Shown: positions 14,914-22,178 of the stretch, piece after piece
How the letters are laid out: every line of letters starts with the position of its first letter
Position numbering within the stretch: position 1 is the first letter of the stretch
From: a virus
Strand: one strand, 5' to 3'
IMG/VR virus record: IMGVR_UViG_3300007542_000146
Span: 1 to 27,182 of that record
Length of the DNA: 27,182 bases
The notes under the pieces: model-generated
What the model saw: the letters and a program-made list of their open reading frames with translations, nothing else
Databases searched by the model: none
What the model was told of the DNA's origin: nothing
Translations under genes and position numbers: made by a program

Positions 14914-15486
14914 CTATCCCCTTGCCATTAATACCCTCGATTCCGGGTCAATATCTTTTTCTTTCATGTAGGCCTCGGCCTGCTCTTTGCAGTCCTCACC
15001 CTCGAACGTTTTGTCTGGCTTTTTAAACGGCGTGCCGTCGTCTCTTTTCCGAAAAATACCGACACGTGTGATGGTGCCATCTGTTTCTGCCGGCACAATG
15101 TTTTTAATTTTCTCGGGGTTTCTGACGATATAGTGCGTGTATCTTACATCTTTCGGGGGCAGCCCTTCACCCTCATATACCCGGCCACCTTCGGCCTGGA
15201 CGTATGCAAAGCAATCCTCTTTTGTCATGCCGCCGAACACGTTTATTACTTCCTTCCTGACGACAGGTGGTTTTTTGCCGCCGACCGGTATTTTGATAAT
15301 CTCGCGTACATAATACGCCGGTGCCTTTACGTTCTCCGGGTGATCAGTAAAAAAGTAACGGTTGTCAATGAACTTCTGTGCTTTCGGGTCATCTTCAGGT
15401 ACGGTTACAGTAAAATCATTGCCACCGTGGAAATAGTACCCATGTGCTCTGAATTCTTCCTTGTCGCCTAAGTAAACAACTTTCAT
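14914..15486 (-). CDS. Late structural-region protein of unknown function
   Basis: This 190-residue protein starts at the ATG at 15486, 8 bases after AAGGAGAA; in-frame codons up to 15537 lie within a strong hairpin and are rejected. It begins KVVYLGDKEEFRAHGYYFHGG and FTVTVPEDDP, a small beta domain, as in phage proteins that carry head or neck parts. The middle has VGGKKPPVVRKEVINVFGGM, and the end is acidic and helical (EDCKEQAEAYMKEKDIDPES). Located between the decoration-like and gp4-like genes, so a head, neck or minor virion role is likely. Confidence 0.55.
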   Translation of the reverse strand: MKVVYLGDKEEFRAHGYYFHGGNDFTVTVPEDDPKAQKFIDNRYFFTDHPENVKAPAYYVREIIKIPVGGKKPPVVRKEVINVFGGMTKEDCFAYVQAEGGRVYEGEGLPPKDVRYTHYIVRNPEKIKNIVPAETDGTITRVGIFRKRDDGTPFKKPDKTFEGEDCKEQAEAYMKEKDIDPESRVLMARG

Positions 15487-15496
15487 TTTTAAGTTC

Positions 15497-15537
15497 TCCT
15501 TTTTGGAGTGAATAAGTGCCGGGATTGCTCCCGGCAC
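15497..15537 (-). promoter_or_regulatory. Perfect intergenic hairpin plus partly hidden ribosome binding site
   Basis: On the minus strand GTGCCGGGA-GCAA-TCCCGGCAC (15537-15516) forms a 9-bp stem with a GCAA loop, a stable GNRA type. Directly downstream CTCC-AAAAA-GGAG (15509-15497) can pair and hide the ribosome binding site of the next gene. No T-tract follows the big hairpin, so it is not a normal terminator. It may protect the capsid/decoration mRNA end and lower translation of the next gene. Confidence 0.55.
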
Positions 15538-15559
15538 ATGTTTATATAGTTTTTTTCAA

Positions 15560-16099
15560 TTAATCCATGGTGTAAAAGATTACAACACCAATGGTTCCGG
15601 CGCTGAACGAATTAGCGGCGGCGTTTGCTTCAACCTGGATAGTTGTTCTTTCCGTAAACGAAGCCTTTCCCGCTGTGATCAGAACGCCGCCAAGCGGCAT
15701 AGACGTGCCGGTTTCAGGTTTCACGCCTGTGACCGCATCACCGGTTAATACTCCGGCGTTTAACAGTCCGTCAGGATCTGCGGCCTCTGTTCCGTTAGCG
15801 GCCCATCCGACGTCCATATCGAGTGTTTCGACTCCTGCATCGATGTCATATGCATAAAACCGGCCACCGACAATCGTTGCACCAGGAGGAATCACGCAGA
15901 GTTCAAAAATATCACCGTCCTCGACATTTGCAGTCAAGGCATACTGGCCGTGTGCAATCTTCATATCACCGGCCTGGCCCCTGCCAAATGCCGGAAATCC
16001 AGAACCGCCCCTTGTACCCGTAAGTGTCTCAGCCGTTGCAAACGCGACTGAAGGCACGATAAGGGCAAGCATCAAAATAAGTGTAAAAAGCTTTTTCAT
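15560..16099 (-). CDS. Head decoration-like protein with a Sec signal peptide
   Basis: This 179-residue product starts at the ATG at 16099 (AAAGGAGCAG upstream); an earlier in-frame ATG at 16135 overlaps the capsid gene and is less likely. It opens with MKKLFTLILMLALIVPSVAFA, a clear Sec signal with cleavage before TAE. The mature part is beta-rich, with VEDGDIFELCVIPPGATIVG, LDMDVGWAANG and TTIQVEANAAANSFSAGTI, the pattern of small proteins often encoded right after phage coat genes and thought to decorate capsids. Coat-adjacent position and family pattern suggest a virion role; the signal peptide contradicts cytoplasmic head assembly. Confidence 0.6.
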   Translation of the reverse strand: MKKLFTLILMLALIVPSVAFATAETLTGTRGGSGFPAFGRGQAGDMKIAHGQYALTANVEDGDIFELCVIPPGATIVGGRFYAYDIDAGVETLDMDVGWAANGTEAADPDGLLNAGVLTGDAVTGVKPETGTSMPLGGVLITAGKASFTERTTIQVEANAAANSFSAGTIGVVIFYTMD

Positions 16100-16121
16100 A
16101 ACTCTATTACTGCTCCTTTCT

Positions 16122-17246
16122 TTACACGTCATCAACAGATGCGGTGTAAACGGTTACGATTCCATGGTCTTTTTCTTTGCTTGAGTCTGCCGGATCTTTA
16201 AATACCAGCTTGGCAATGCCGCGCCGCTCTTTAATTCCGACACCCTTAACAAATCCATAGTCACGGGTATCAGTTATTGGTGTTGGTCTGGTTGCAATTG
16301 CAAACCCTACCGCCTGGATTCCGCACAGGAAGTTAACACCGACCTGGATAGAGCCTGCGCCAACATCACCAAGATTGTCAATTTCAGGAACTTCACGGAT
16401 GATAACACCGTCATATACCAAATCCCCATCACTAAAAATCGGGTTTTTGGATACGTTGCGCGGCCTTGCTTCTCGGTTGGCCTGCGTGATGGTGCTGTCT
16501 GTTTTAATATCCCTGAATGAATTGGCGTTGCAGAACATCACGAACCATTCCTCGGCGTTTCCATCCATGACAGTAGTAGGCCCAATGGCCGGGGTTGCTG
16601 TCTTGGCAATCCTCTTTGCAAGTGACAGGATTGAAGCACTCAGCTTATCGTTTGTGTTGTCCAGGTTCGCCAGTGATGCAGAATGGTCGTTGCTGCTGTT
16701 GTTGGACTTTGCAGCACCGAACAGCACCCTGTCTGAGTTGTCGGCCAGCCATGCATCTTTGTTCGCCTCTGAAGCAACTGTAGTATAAACAGGGTTTTTA
16801 ACCGCCTGGGCAGACAGATATGCCTTACCATTGATGCTCATCATAGCAGTGATAATATGGTCCCTGGTTCTTTCCATGAGCCATTTTTTAAGCATCATGC
16901 GCCCTGCGTTCAGATAGTCAATAAGGCCTTTGTCGTTTTCCTCATCGTCTACCGCTACAGCGTTTCTGATATATTTTACCGGTACGGCATAACCGTCGCT
17001 GGCAAGTTCTTCCTCGGCACCCTCTAAGGTTTCGGAGCCGATTACACCCTGACCTGAAAGTGCATTAACCAGGCTGAAAACAACCTGAATGCCCTTTTTT
17101 GTGGTCAACTCTTCTTGCATCTGAATAATGCTGTTTTCGGTCCGTCCCATGTAAGGAGCGAACCGGTTCGATCTAACATATTCAGCATAAAATTTGCTTA
17201 ACCACCTTGTGACCTGTAGATCACTCGGTGTACGGGTGAGTGTCAT
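16122..17246 (-). CDS. Major capsid protein (N4 gp56 / DUF4043 type)
   Basis: This 374-residue protein lies directly after the scaffold gene. It resembles the N4-gp56/DUF4043 family of coat proteins: MGRTENSIIQMQEEL, TTKKGIQVVFSLVNALSG, SETLEGAEEEL and YIRNAVAVDDE (about 33-105) form the conserved N-terminal part. A middle loop region with Asn/Ser-rich SNNSSNDHSASL (about 180-192) follows, and the C-terminal part has GVNFLCGIQAVGFAIATRP and DYGFVKGVGIKERRGIAKL. HK97-fold is expected from the family. The start follows AAAGGA by 8 bases. The scaffold upstream and decoration-like gene downstream fit a P22-like head assembled on a scaffold. Confidence 0.8.
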   Translation of the reverse strand: MTLTRTPSDLQVTRWLSKFYAEYVRSNRFAPYMGRTENSIIQMQEELTTKKGIQVVFSLVNALSGQGVIGSETLEGAEEELASDGYAVPVKYIRNAVAVDDEENDKGLIDYLNAGRMMLKKWLMERTRDHIITAMMSINGKAYLSAQAVKNPVYTTVASEANKDAWLADNSDRVLFGAAKSNNSSNDHSASLANLDNTNDKLSASILSLAKRIAKTATPAIGPTTVMDGNAEEWFVMFCNANSFRDIKTDSTITQANREARPRNVSKNPIFSDGDLVYDGVIIREVPEIDNLGDVGAGSIQVGVNFLCGIQAVGFAIATRPTPITDTRDYGFVKGVGIKERRGIAKLVFKDPADSSKEKDHGIVTVYTASVDDV

Positions 17247-17260
17247 TTTTTAATCCTTTC

Positions 17261-18073
17261 TCAACGATCTCCAAAAACCTGCCCCAATGGGTCATTTAAG
17301 ACCGCATCATCCCGCCTTGCCTGTTTGGCTTTTATTTTAGCCGCAGACGGTGGCAGGCCCTGAGCCTGTTGAATTTTCTTATCAATTTCAGTTTCTTTTT
17401 CTGTTCCCTGCTCTGCTTTCAGCTCTGCCAGTATTTCATTTTTCAGCTTCTGCCTGTAAGCGACCGGGTCACTCCCGATATCATTGAGCATGGCCTGTTT
17501 TGTGGCTTGTCCATATGCCCACTCAGCCGGATCAGGCTGTTTCAACATGGTGTTGATTAGTGACGGATTTTCCATTGCCATGCCGACAAAAACCTCGTAT
17601 TTCTGGTCGTAGTCTTCATGGCGCTGTTTGCACGAATATTCAGACATATTCAAAAGCTTTTCATTGAACTTGTTTTCAATCTGCTGCGTAGCCTGTTCAA
17701 TGGTTTTCTTTGGGTCTGACCAGTCGAATTCTGGATCTTCTGGAGGCGGCTTGTTGCTCTGAATTTGCTGCAACTGCTGTTCTAAAAGCTGCCGCTTTTT
17801 CTTTTCAGCCATGTAAGCCGCCATTACCCCCTCTGGCTGCTCTTCTACTTGGTCTTTCTCAGGCTCTTTTCCCTCAGACTCTTCAGGCGGCATCCCTGGT
17901 TCTTCCTCTTTTTTGCCCGTTTCATCGTCTTCGGTAATTTCGTCCTGTCCTGGTTCCGGCCTTGGCTCTACCTCATCATTTACCGGTACTTCGTGCGGGA
18001 AGGCCTCATCCAATGGATTGACCTCCACCCCTTCCGTCTCCTGTTCCTCAATGGCTCCCTGTTCGTCAGGCAT
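17261..18073 (-). CDS. Scaffolding protein
   Basis: This 270-residue protein has a very acidic, disordered N-terminus (1-85, rich in Glu, Pro and Asp), a coiled-coil stretch (AYMAEKKKRQLLEQQLQQIQ, about 85-104), a helical middle (FNEKLLNMSEYSCKQRHEDY) and a basic C-terminal helix-turn-helix-like end (AAKIKAKQARRDDAVL) that in P22-type scaffolds binds the coat protein. No protease domain is seen. It is placed just before the major capsid gene, 14 bases apart, as usual. Confidence 0.75.
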   Translation of the reverse strand: MPDEQGAIEEQETEGVEVNPLDEAFPHEVPVNDEVEPRPEPGQDEITEDDETGKKEEEPGMPPEESEGKEPEKDQVEEQPEGVMAAYMAEKKKRQLLEQQLQQIQSNKPPPEDPEFDWSDPKKTIEQATQQIENKFNEKLLNMSEYSCKQRHEDYDQKYEVFVGMAMENPSLINTMLKQPDPAEWAYGQATKQAMLNDIGSDPVAYRQKLKNEILAELKAEQGTEKETEIDKKIQQAQGLPPSAAKIKAKQARRDDAVLNDPLGQVFGDR

Positions 18074-18087
18074 ATCATTTTCCTTTC

Positions 18088-18159
18088 TTAAGAGTGTTTA
18101 GCCCTCTTTCTGGCTTGCCCGTTTAGCGCGGCATCCGCTTTGCCCGTACACCCCGGCAT
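18088..18159 (-). CDS. Possible 23-residue peptide in the gap before scaffold
   Basis: The gap 18074-18168 contains one open frame from ATG 18159 to TAA 18088. It is basic, starting MPGCTGKADAALNG and ending with Arg/Lys. The ribosome binding site is weak, so translation is doubtful; coupling to the upstream gene stop 10 bases away is possible. Nothing else is seen in this 95-base gap except the ribosome binding site of the scaffold gene. Confidence 0.25.
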   Translation of the reverse strand: MPGCTGKADAALNGQARKRAKHS

Positions 18160-18168
18160 CGGTTCATA

Positions 18169-19332
18169 CTATCTAATTATTGCATCTTCCCCAAAATCAG
18201 GCGGTTTTTTTGACCTTTCGTACAAGCTAAGGTTTCTTCTTTCTGCGGTATCTCTTGCCTCTCTCTCTCCCAATAGGTTTCTATAAAGAGAATAAGCATC
18301 GCCATCGCCGCTGCCAATAAGCATTTTCAAACGTTGTTGTGATTCTTCACCAAGCCTTATGGCCTCTTTTTCGCCCACCCTAATGGCCTGGTCTATGTGT
18401 TCTTGCGTTATATCGATACCAATGTCTGCCAACTCTTTAGCCGCTTTGTCAAGGTTGCCACCTGTCGATTGAATCGCCTCTCTTACCAATGCAGACACTG
18501 ATGTGTGAAAGTCCATCTCTTTTCTTAGCCTTTGCAGTTCTATACCAATTCTTTTTGGATCACCGCCCTTTGCAAAGCCCTCTTTTTCCTGAACCGCATG
18601 TTGGAGCTCGTGTAATGCAACCTTTTCGCCTTTTTGATAGTCTGGCGCTACTATGCTGATTTCCGGATCGAGGCCGAAATATACATCATCACCCGGAGTG
18701 CCTGGTCTGTATGAACCCCTAACGTTAGACCTTGGGTTTATGGTTAGATTTACAAGCGTTTCATCCCAAATCTCTGGATATCTTTTTTTGAACTCTGGGT
18801 GTGTGAATGCCTCTTCAGGATATGTGCTTACAGGGAGAAAGTCTGACTCTATTTCACTCAATAAAAATGGCGTGTCACTTATTTCTTTTCTCCACAACCC
18901 ATCAGGCTTTTTGTGCATCAATAGCTTTTTGTGAACTTCATCTCTCGTTGCACCCTTTTTTATCATGCCTTCGGCGTCAGCTATCTCTTTTTTTGTCGGT
19001 GCGACAAACATTGACACCACGTTTTTTGAACCAGCGCCCCTTAGCCCAGAAACAACACCGGATGTTGCCCCTGTTCCAGCGAGATTAGCCGATAGATTTG
19101 CCAAATCATAAGGAGTTGCCTCTCCAGACACCAAACGGTTTATGGTTTCACCAAAATCGACAATAGGATCAATGGTATACGATCCTGCAAGTCTCGCAAA
19201 CCCACCAGGGGTACCCACATCCTGCCTAACCTGGCTGGGTTCAACCCCGACAGCCCTAAAAGCGTTATAAAGCTGTGCAAGCTGCCCGCTTGGATTTGTC
19301 GGTCGTATGTTCAATAAATCAGATATCGGCAT
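18169..19332 (-). CDS. Polyvalent-protein-type HExxH zincin domain protein
   Basis: This 387-residue protein has an N-terminal Gly/Ala-rich helical part (1-105) and a C-terminal domain with KVALHELQHAVQEKEGFAKGG (238-257). HELQH (241-245) is an HExxH zinc motif, and the following EGFAKGG, then YRNLLGEREARDTAERRN (350-367), match the domain found in large polyvalent proteins of phages and mobile elements. Glu356/358 could be the third zinc ligand. Polyvalent proteins are thought to be delivered with DNA and act early in the new host. The gene lies between portal and scaffold, where many phages keep a capsid protease, so a role in head maturation is the alternative. Confidence 0.55.
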   Translation of the reverse strand: MPISDLLNIRPTNPSGQLAQLYNAFRAVGVEPSQVRQDVGTPGGFARLAGSYTIDPIVDFGETINRLVSGEATPYDLANLSANLAGTGATSGVVSGLRGAGSKNVVSMFVAPTKKEIADAEGMIKKGATRDEVHKKLLMHKKPDGLWRKEISDTPFLLSEIESDFLPVSTYPEEAFTHPEFKKRYPEIWDETLVNLTINPRSNVRGSYRPGTPGDDVYFGLDPEISIVAPDYQKGEKVALHELQHAVQEKEGFAKGGDPKRIGIELQRLRKEMDFHTSVSALVREAIQSTGGNLDKAAKELADIGIDITQEHIDQAIRVGEKEAIRLGEESQQRLKMLIGSGDGDAYSLYRNLLGEREARDTAERRNLSLYERSKKPPDFGEDAIIR

Positions 19333-19336
19333 AGTC

Positions 19337-19651
19337 TCAACTCAAAACCTTGTCCGAAAACAAGTGTTCTGCCTTTATCAATGCAAGATTTACAAATACT
19401 GTTGGATCTGCCATGTCCATCAGGTCATAATCCAGGAAGTCGTCCGGTATCCCTTCAAACTCCATGAAAATGCGCTCTTTAAGAATGAATGAGAACGTTT
19501 TATTGTTTTTCCCGGTTGCCCTATTCGTCATCCATAAGCGCACGTGATTGGGGCCCTCATCACAACTGATGATGTCAATGCCCTTTATCTTTGCAAACTC
19601 ACGCACAACCCAATCATATTTTTTATGTCTTTCGGGTAATGATAGTTGCAT
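19337..19651 (-). CDS. Small protein of unknown function after the internal terminator
   Basis: This 104-residue soluble protein follows GGAGGA by 7 bases. It begins with a helix (KKYDWVVREFAKIKG), then short beta strands (IDIISC, NHVRLWMTN), a charged turn (ATGKNNKT) and an acidic helical end (EGIPDDFLDYDLMDMADP). No family is recognised. Its gene starts about 18 bases after a strong terminator and 4 bases before the HExxH protein gene, so it is co-transcribed with the head genes. Confidence 0.5.
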   Translation of the reverse strand: MQLSLPERHKKYDWVVREFAKIKGIDIISCDEGPNHVRLWMTNRATGKNNKTFSFILKERIFMEFEGIPDDFLDYDLMDMADPTVFVNLALIKAEHLFSDKVLS

Positions 19652-19669
19652 TTTCGTCCTCCAATAAAA

Positions 19670-19704
19670 AAGCCCATCAAGAGCGTAACGCTCTCAATAG
19701 GCTT
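19670..19704 (-). terminator. Strong bidirectional intrinsic terminator inside the late operon
   Basis: Arms 19670-19685 and 19689-19704 pair over 16 bp (three G-U pairs) around a TAA/TTA loop, with GAGAGCG/CGCTCT at the top. On the minus strand it is followed by TTTTATT, as a Rho-independent terminator; on the plus strand by TTAGTTTTTC, so it could act both ways. It sits after the DUF2292-type gene and before the 104-residue gene. Capsid genes downstream would need read-through or antitermination. Confidence 0.75.
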
Positions 19705-19728
19705 AGTTTTTCTAATACCTATTATTGT

Positions 19729-19854
19729 TTATTCAGGTTTTAAAGTCTCTTCCTTTTTGGCGTGGACAATCTTACCCGCCTGGAAGCTTATAATCAACTT
19801 GCCATAATAACGGTTATTTATCAATTCTTTTATCAGTTTCATGATCCAGGTCAT
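19729..19854 (-). CDS. DUF2292-type small protein (41 residues)
   Basis: This short gene overlaps the stop of the sulfotransferase-like gene by 4 bases (ATGA) and has GGGAGG about 10 bases upstream. It encodes 41 residues with LIKELINNRYYGKLIISFQAG and IVHAKKEE, the pattern of the DUF2292 family: a helix followed by two beta strands and a Lys/Glu-rich end. A second in-frame ATG four codons later could also be used. The family has no known function. The gene is last before a strong terminator, suggesting that it forms a cassette with the preceding gene. Confidence 0.65.
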   Translation of the reverse strand: MTWIMKLIKELINNRYYGKLIISFQAGKIVHAKKEETLKPE

Positions 19855-20276
19855 TTTCTTATAACCTCCCATTTGCCAGGGTCAAGATTTAGGCCAAGGT
19901 CAAAGTTTATGGTTTCAAGTTGCCGCTCTCTCATTAACGGATCATCGATGTTGATGAAGTATACACGCTTGCAGACAATACTTTTTAACATAGCCCATTG
20001 CTCGTGAAAATCTTCCAGATTCTCGCCCCTGCTCATCCAGCTTTCCATAACCGCCTTTTTATTTCTTAGCGGCACAATGGCCGGATATTCCTTTAACAGA
20101 TCGCGCCAAAGTCTCATCTTGTGCTTATACAGATGGTCGAAAACAACCATGTCACCTGAAAGCAATTTAATGTCTTTTTTCGCCGTTTTAAGCTGGATTG
20201 GTACAAAACCTTTCAATAACTGCTTAAGGCAAAAATGGGACCCTGTGTGCTTTACTGTTGGGAGTAGAATAATCAT
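19851..20276 (-). CDS. Putative sulfotransferase-fold protein (P-loop-like)
   Basis: This 141-residue protein begins MIILLPTVKHTGSHFCLKQL; the TVKHTGSHF segment lies where sulfotransferases have the phosphosulfate-binding loop (often K-x-G-T-T/S-x-F/L). IVPLRNKKAVMESW (67-80) resembles the R-x3-AxxS part of the 3'-phosphate-binding site. It is about half the length of common sulfotransferases. It lies just after the portal gene (12 bases) and before the DUF2292-type gene and terminator. Phage versions could modify host surface sugars or the virion, but no substrate is shown. A P-loop kinase or a degenerate fold is possible. Confidence 0.4.
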   Translation of the reverse strand: MIILLPTVKHTGSHFCLKQLLKGFVPIQLKTAKKDIKLLSGDMVVFDHLYKHKMRLWRDLLKEYPAIVPLRNKKAVMESWMSRGENLEDFHEQWAMLKSIVCKRVYFINIDDPLMRERQLETINFDLGLNLDPGKWEVIRK

Positions 20277-20288
20277 AAGGTTTATCCT

Positions 20289-22178
20289 TTATGCTATCTC
20301 TCGTCCTGGGTGTGTCGCCTGTTCAAGATCGGTTGCAGTCTCAACGGCTATCTGCTGTGTTTCCTGGGCCATCTTCCCAGCGCTCGCCCTGTCTTTTTCT
20401 GCACTCGCTTTATCTTTATCTATTTTTGCAACCTGAGTCAATAGCGCAATCTGTTTTGCTTCTTGCTGTTCTTGCTGCTGCGCCTGGATAAGTGCGGCCT
20501 GTTGTGCGTCCGTGCCGCCTTCAAGCATTTTTATAAGTTCGTCCTTGTTTCGCAGCTGGCTGGCCCTGATCAGTAGTTTAAAATCAATTGCCTGCGGATT
20601 TGCCTGGTACATCTTGACAAGCAGTTCAAACTGTTCGTGTTGCAGTGAAATGGAGTCTGCGGCCTCATCTATCAAGATATCAACGTCAAGCTCGTTCACC
20701 GGGTTGTCGATTATGGGTTGACCATTCATCATGGCAGGCATGTCAAGCCTCGGATCTCCCTGTGGCAATTCTTCTTCAGATATGCCCTGCTCAAGCAGGA
20801 CATCACGAACCGTCAATGGACGGTTTAACCCGGTCCATCTGAGCTTGTTCTCATCACCAAGCACCCTGACCCATCGCTCCTCGTTCCAGAACTGCTTAAT
20901 CCGATTGAACATCATGCGATAAACCCGGTTTTTACACTCTCTGTGACCATCAAACAGGCTGCCAAGATCAACCACACCGCCCTGTTGCAATGATTGAACG
21001 GCACGACCGGATAGTGGTTGAGGGACATCGCCCTGCAATACTGAGTTTGCACCCTGCACATCGATTTCCGATTTGGCCTCTATCAAAAGCTGCATTTGGC
21101 CGTTGGCCATGTCTGAAGTGTCTACAATGCCGACATCCTTGCCCCACTCACCGATATTGAACTCAAGGTGCCCGTCCGGCATTGACATCTGTTTTTTCAG
21201 GTCATTTATGTCATTAACGGCACCCTTCTTTCCCCATGTCTGCCTTGTGCTCAGGAAATGAAGCAGTTTCGACCGACGCTTGTTAATTTCATCCTGTGGG
21301 TCAAGATATGATTCAACCTCACCGTATCTCGTGCCGTCACGGTCAACAAATGCAGACCTGAACACAAATTGCGGTTCCGGCTCTCCGTCTTCATCGAGAT
21401 ATGGTGACGGAGACGGTGATATGGCAAAGCCACCACCTGAAAAGACAGCATAATGCCATACATTTTCATGCAAAAAATAACACAGAAACACCCGGACCCG
21501 TTTCCGGTCTTTATCAATGAAATACATGGGTCTGTCTGAAAACGCATCATCATCTCTGCTTGTGCCGTCGCCTTCTTCAAAGTTGAAAAATTCTTCAGGC
21601 GCTCCTTTGAAATCAATCCGGGCCTGCTTTTCGTCCATCCATTGAAACGTGCCAAGATATGTGGCGTCTGAAAAATTTTTCTTCCTGCTGTGGATATCCC
21701 AGAAGATACGGTCATAAAACAACCGGTTGTGAACAACCTCAAACTGCTGTTTTTTCTTATTCAGTTCAGCAATAACCTCGTGGGCCTCAACACCCTCGAT
21801 AATATAATTCTCAAATCCGTCTGAAAACTCATAGTCTGATCTGTTTACCTCTTCCACATACCGCAATGCATCCGTGGAAACCTCGCCTGACTTGTCATCA
21901 TTTGGAGTCCTGGGGAGTGCCTTCGGATCTGTCCTGTTCTGGGCTTCCATGCCCTTTAAAAACATAACCTTTGGCTTTATACGGTTGATTGTTATGGGCG
22001 GCTGCTTCCTGTTCTCCAGGTGACGCACTTCTTTTTCAGTCCACTGATAACCATCGTAATAGTCCCGCGCTTTCTCTGCCCGGTCGTGCATATTCTGGTT
22101 TGCAAAATCAAGGAATTCCTCGACGTAACCCTTCAGGATTGACAAAATGTCATTTTTGTTTTTTATATCAGTCGCCAT
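20289..22178 (-). CDS. P22-type portal protein
   Basis: This 629-residue protein is close in length to P22 portals (725). It starts with a helical clip/wing region with ARDYYDGYQWTEKEVRHLE, then PPITINRIKPKVMFLKGMEAQNRTDPKALPR in pieces (about 60-92), typical of this family. The core (about 130-460) has IFWDIHSRKKNF, DEINKRRSKLLHFLS and a crown-like part with SVLQGDVPQPLSGRAVQSLQ. The end (about 540-629) is a Gln/Ala/Lys-rich coiled coil, like the P22 barrel. It overlaps terL by 16 bases. As a twelve-fold ring at the vertex, it would be the DNA entrance and tail attachment point. Confidence 0.85.
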   Translation of the reverse strand: MATDIKNKNDILSILKGYVEEFLDFANQNMHDRAEKARDYYDGYQWTEKEVRHLENRKQPPITINRIKPKVMFLKGMEAQNRTDPKALPRTPNDDKSGEVSTDALRYVEEVNRSDYEFSDGFENYIIEGVEAHEVIAELNKKKQQFEVVHNRLFYDRIFWDIHSRKKNFSDATYLGTFQWMDEKQARIDFKGAPEEFFNFEEGDGTSRDDDAFSDRPMYFIDKDRKRVRVFLCYFLHENVWHYAVFSGGGFAISPSPSPYLDEDGEPEPQFVFRSAFVDRDGTRYGEVESYLDPQDEINKRRSKLLHFLSTRQTWGKKGAVNDINDLKKQMSMPDGHLEFNIGEWGKDVGIVDTSDMANGQMQLLIEAKSEIDVQGANSVLQGDVPQPLSGRAVQSLQQGGVVDLGSLFDGHRECKNRVYRMMFNRIKQFWNEERWVRVLGDENKLRWTGLNRPLTVRDVLLEQGISEEELPQGDPRLDMPAMMNGQPIIDNPVNELDVDILIDEAADSISLQHEQFELLVKMYQANPQAIDFKLLIRASQLRNKDELIKMLEGGTDAQQAALIQAQQQEQQEAKQIALLTQVAKIDKDKASAEKDRASAGKMAQETQQIAVETATDLEQATHPGREIA

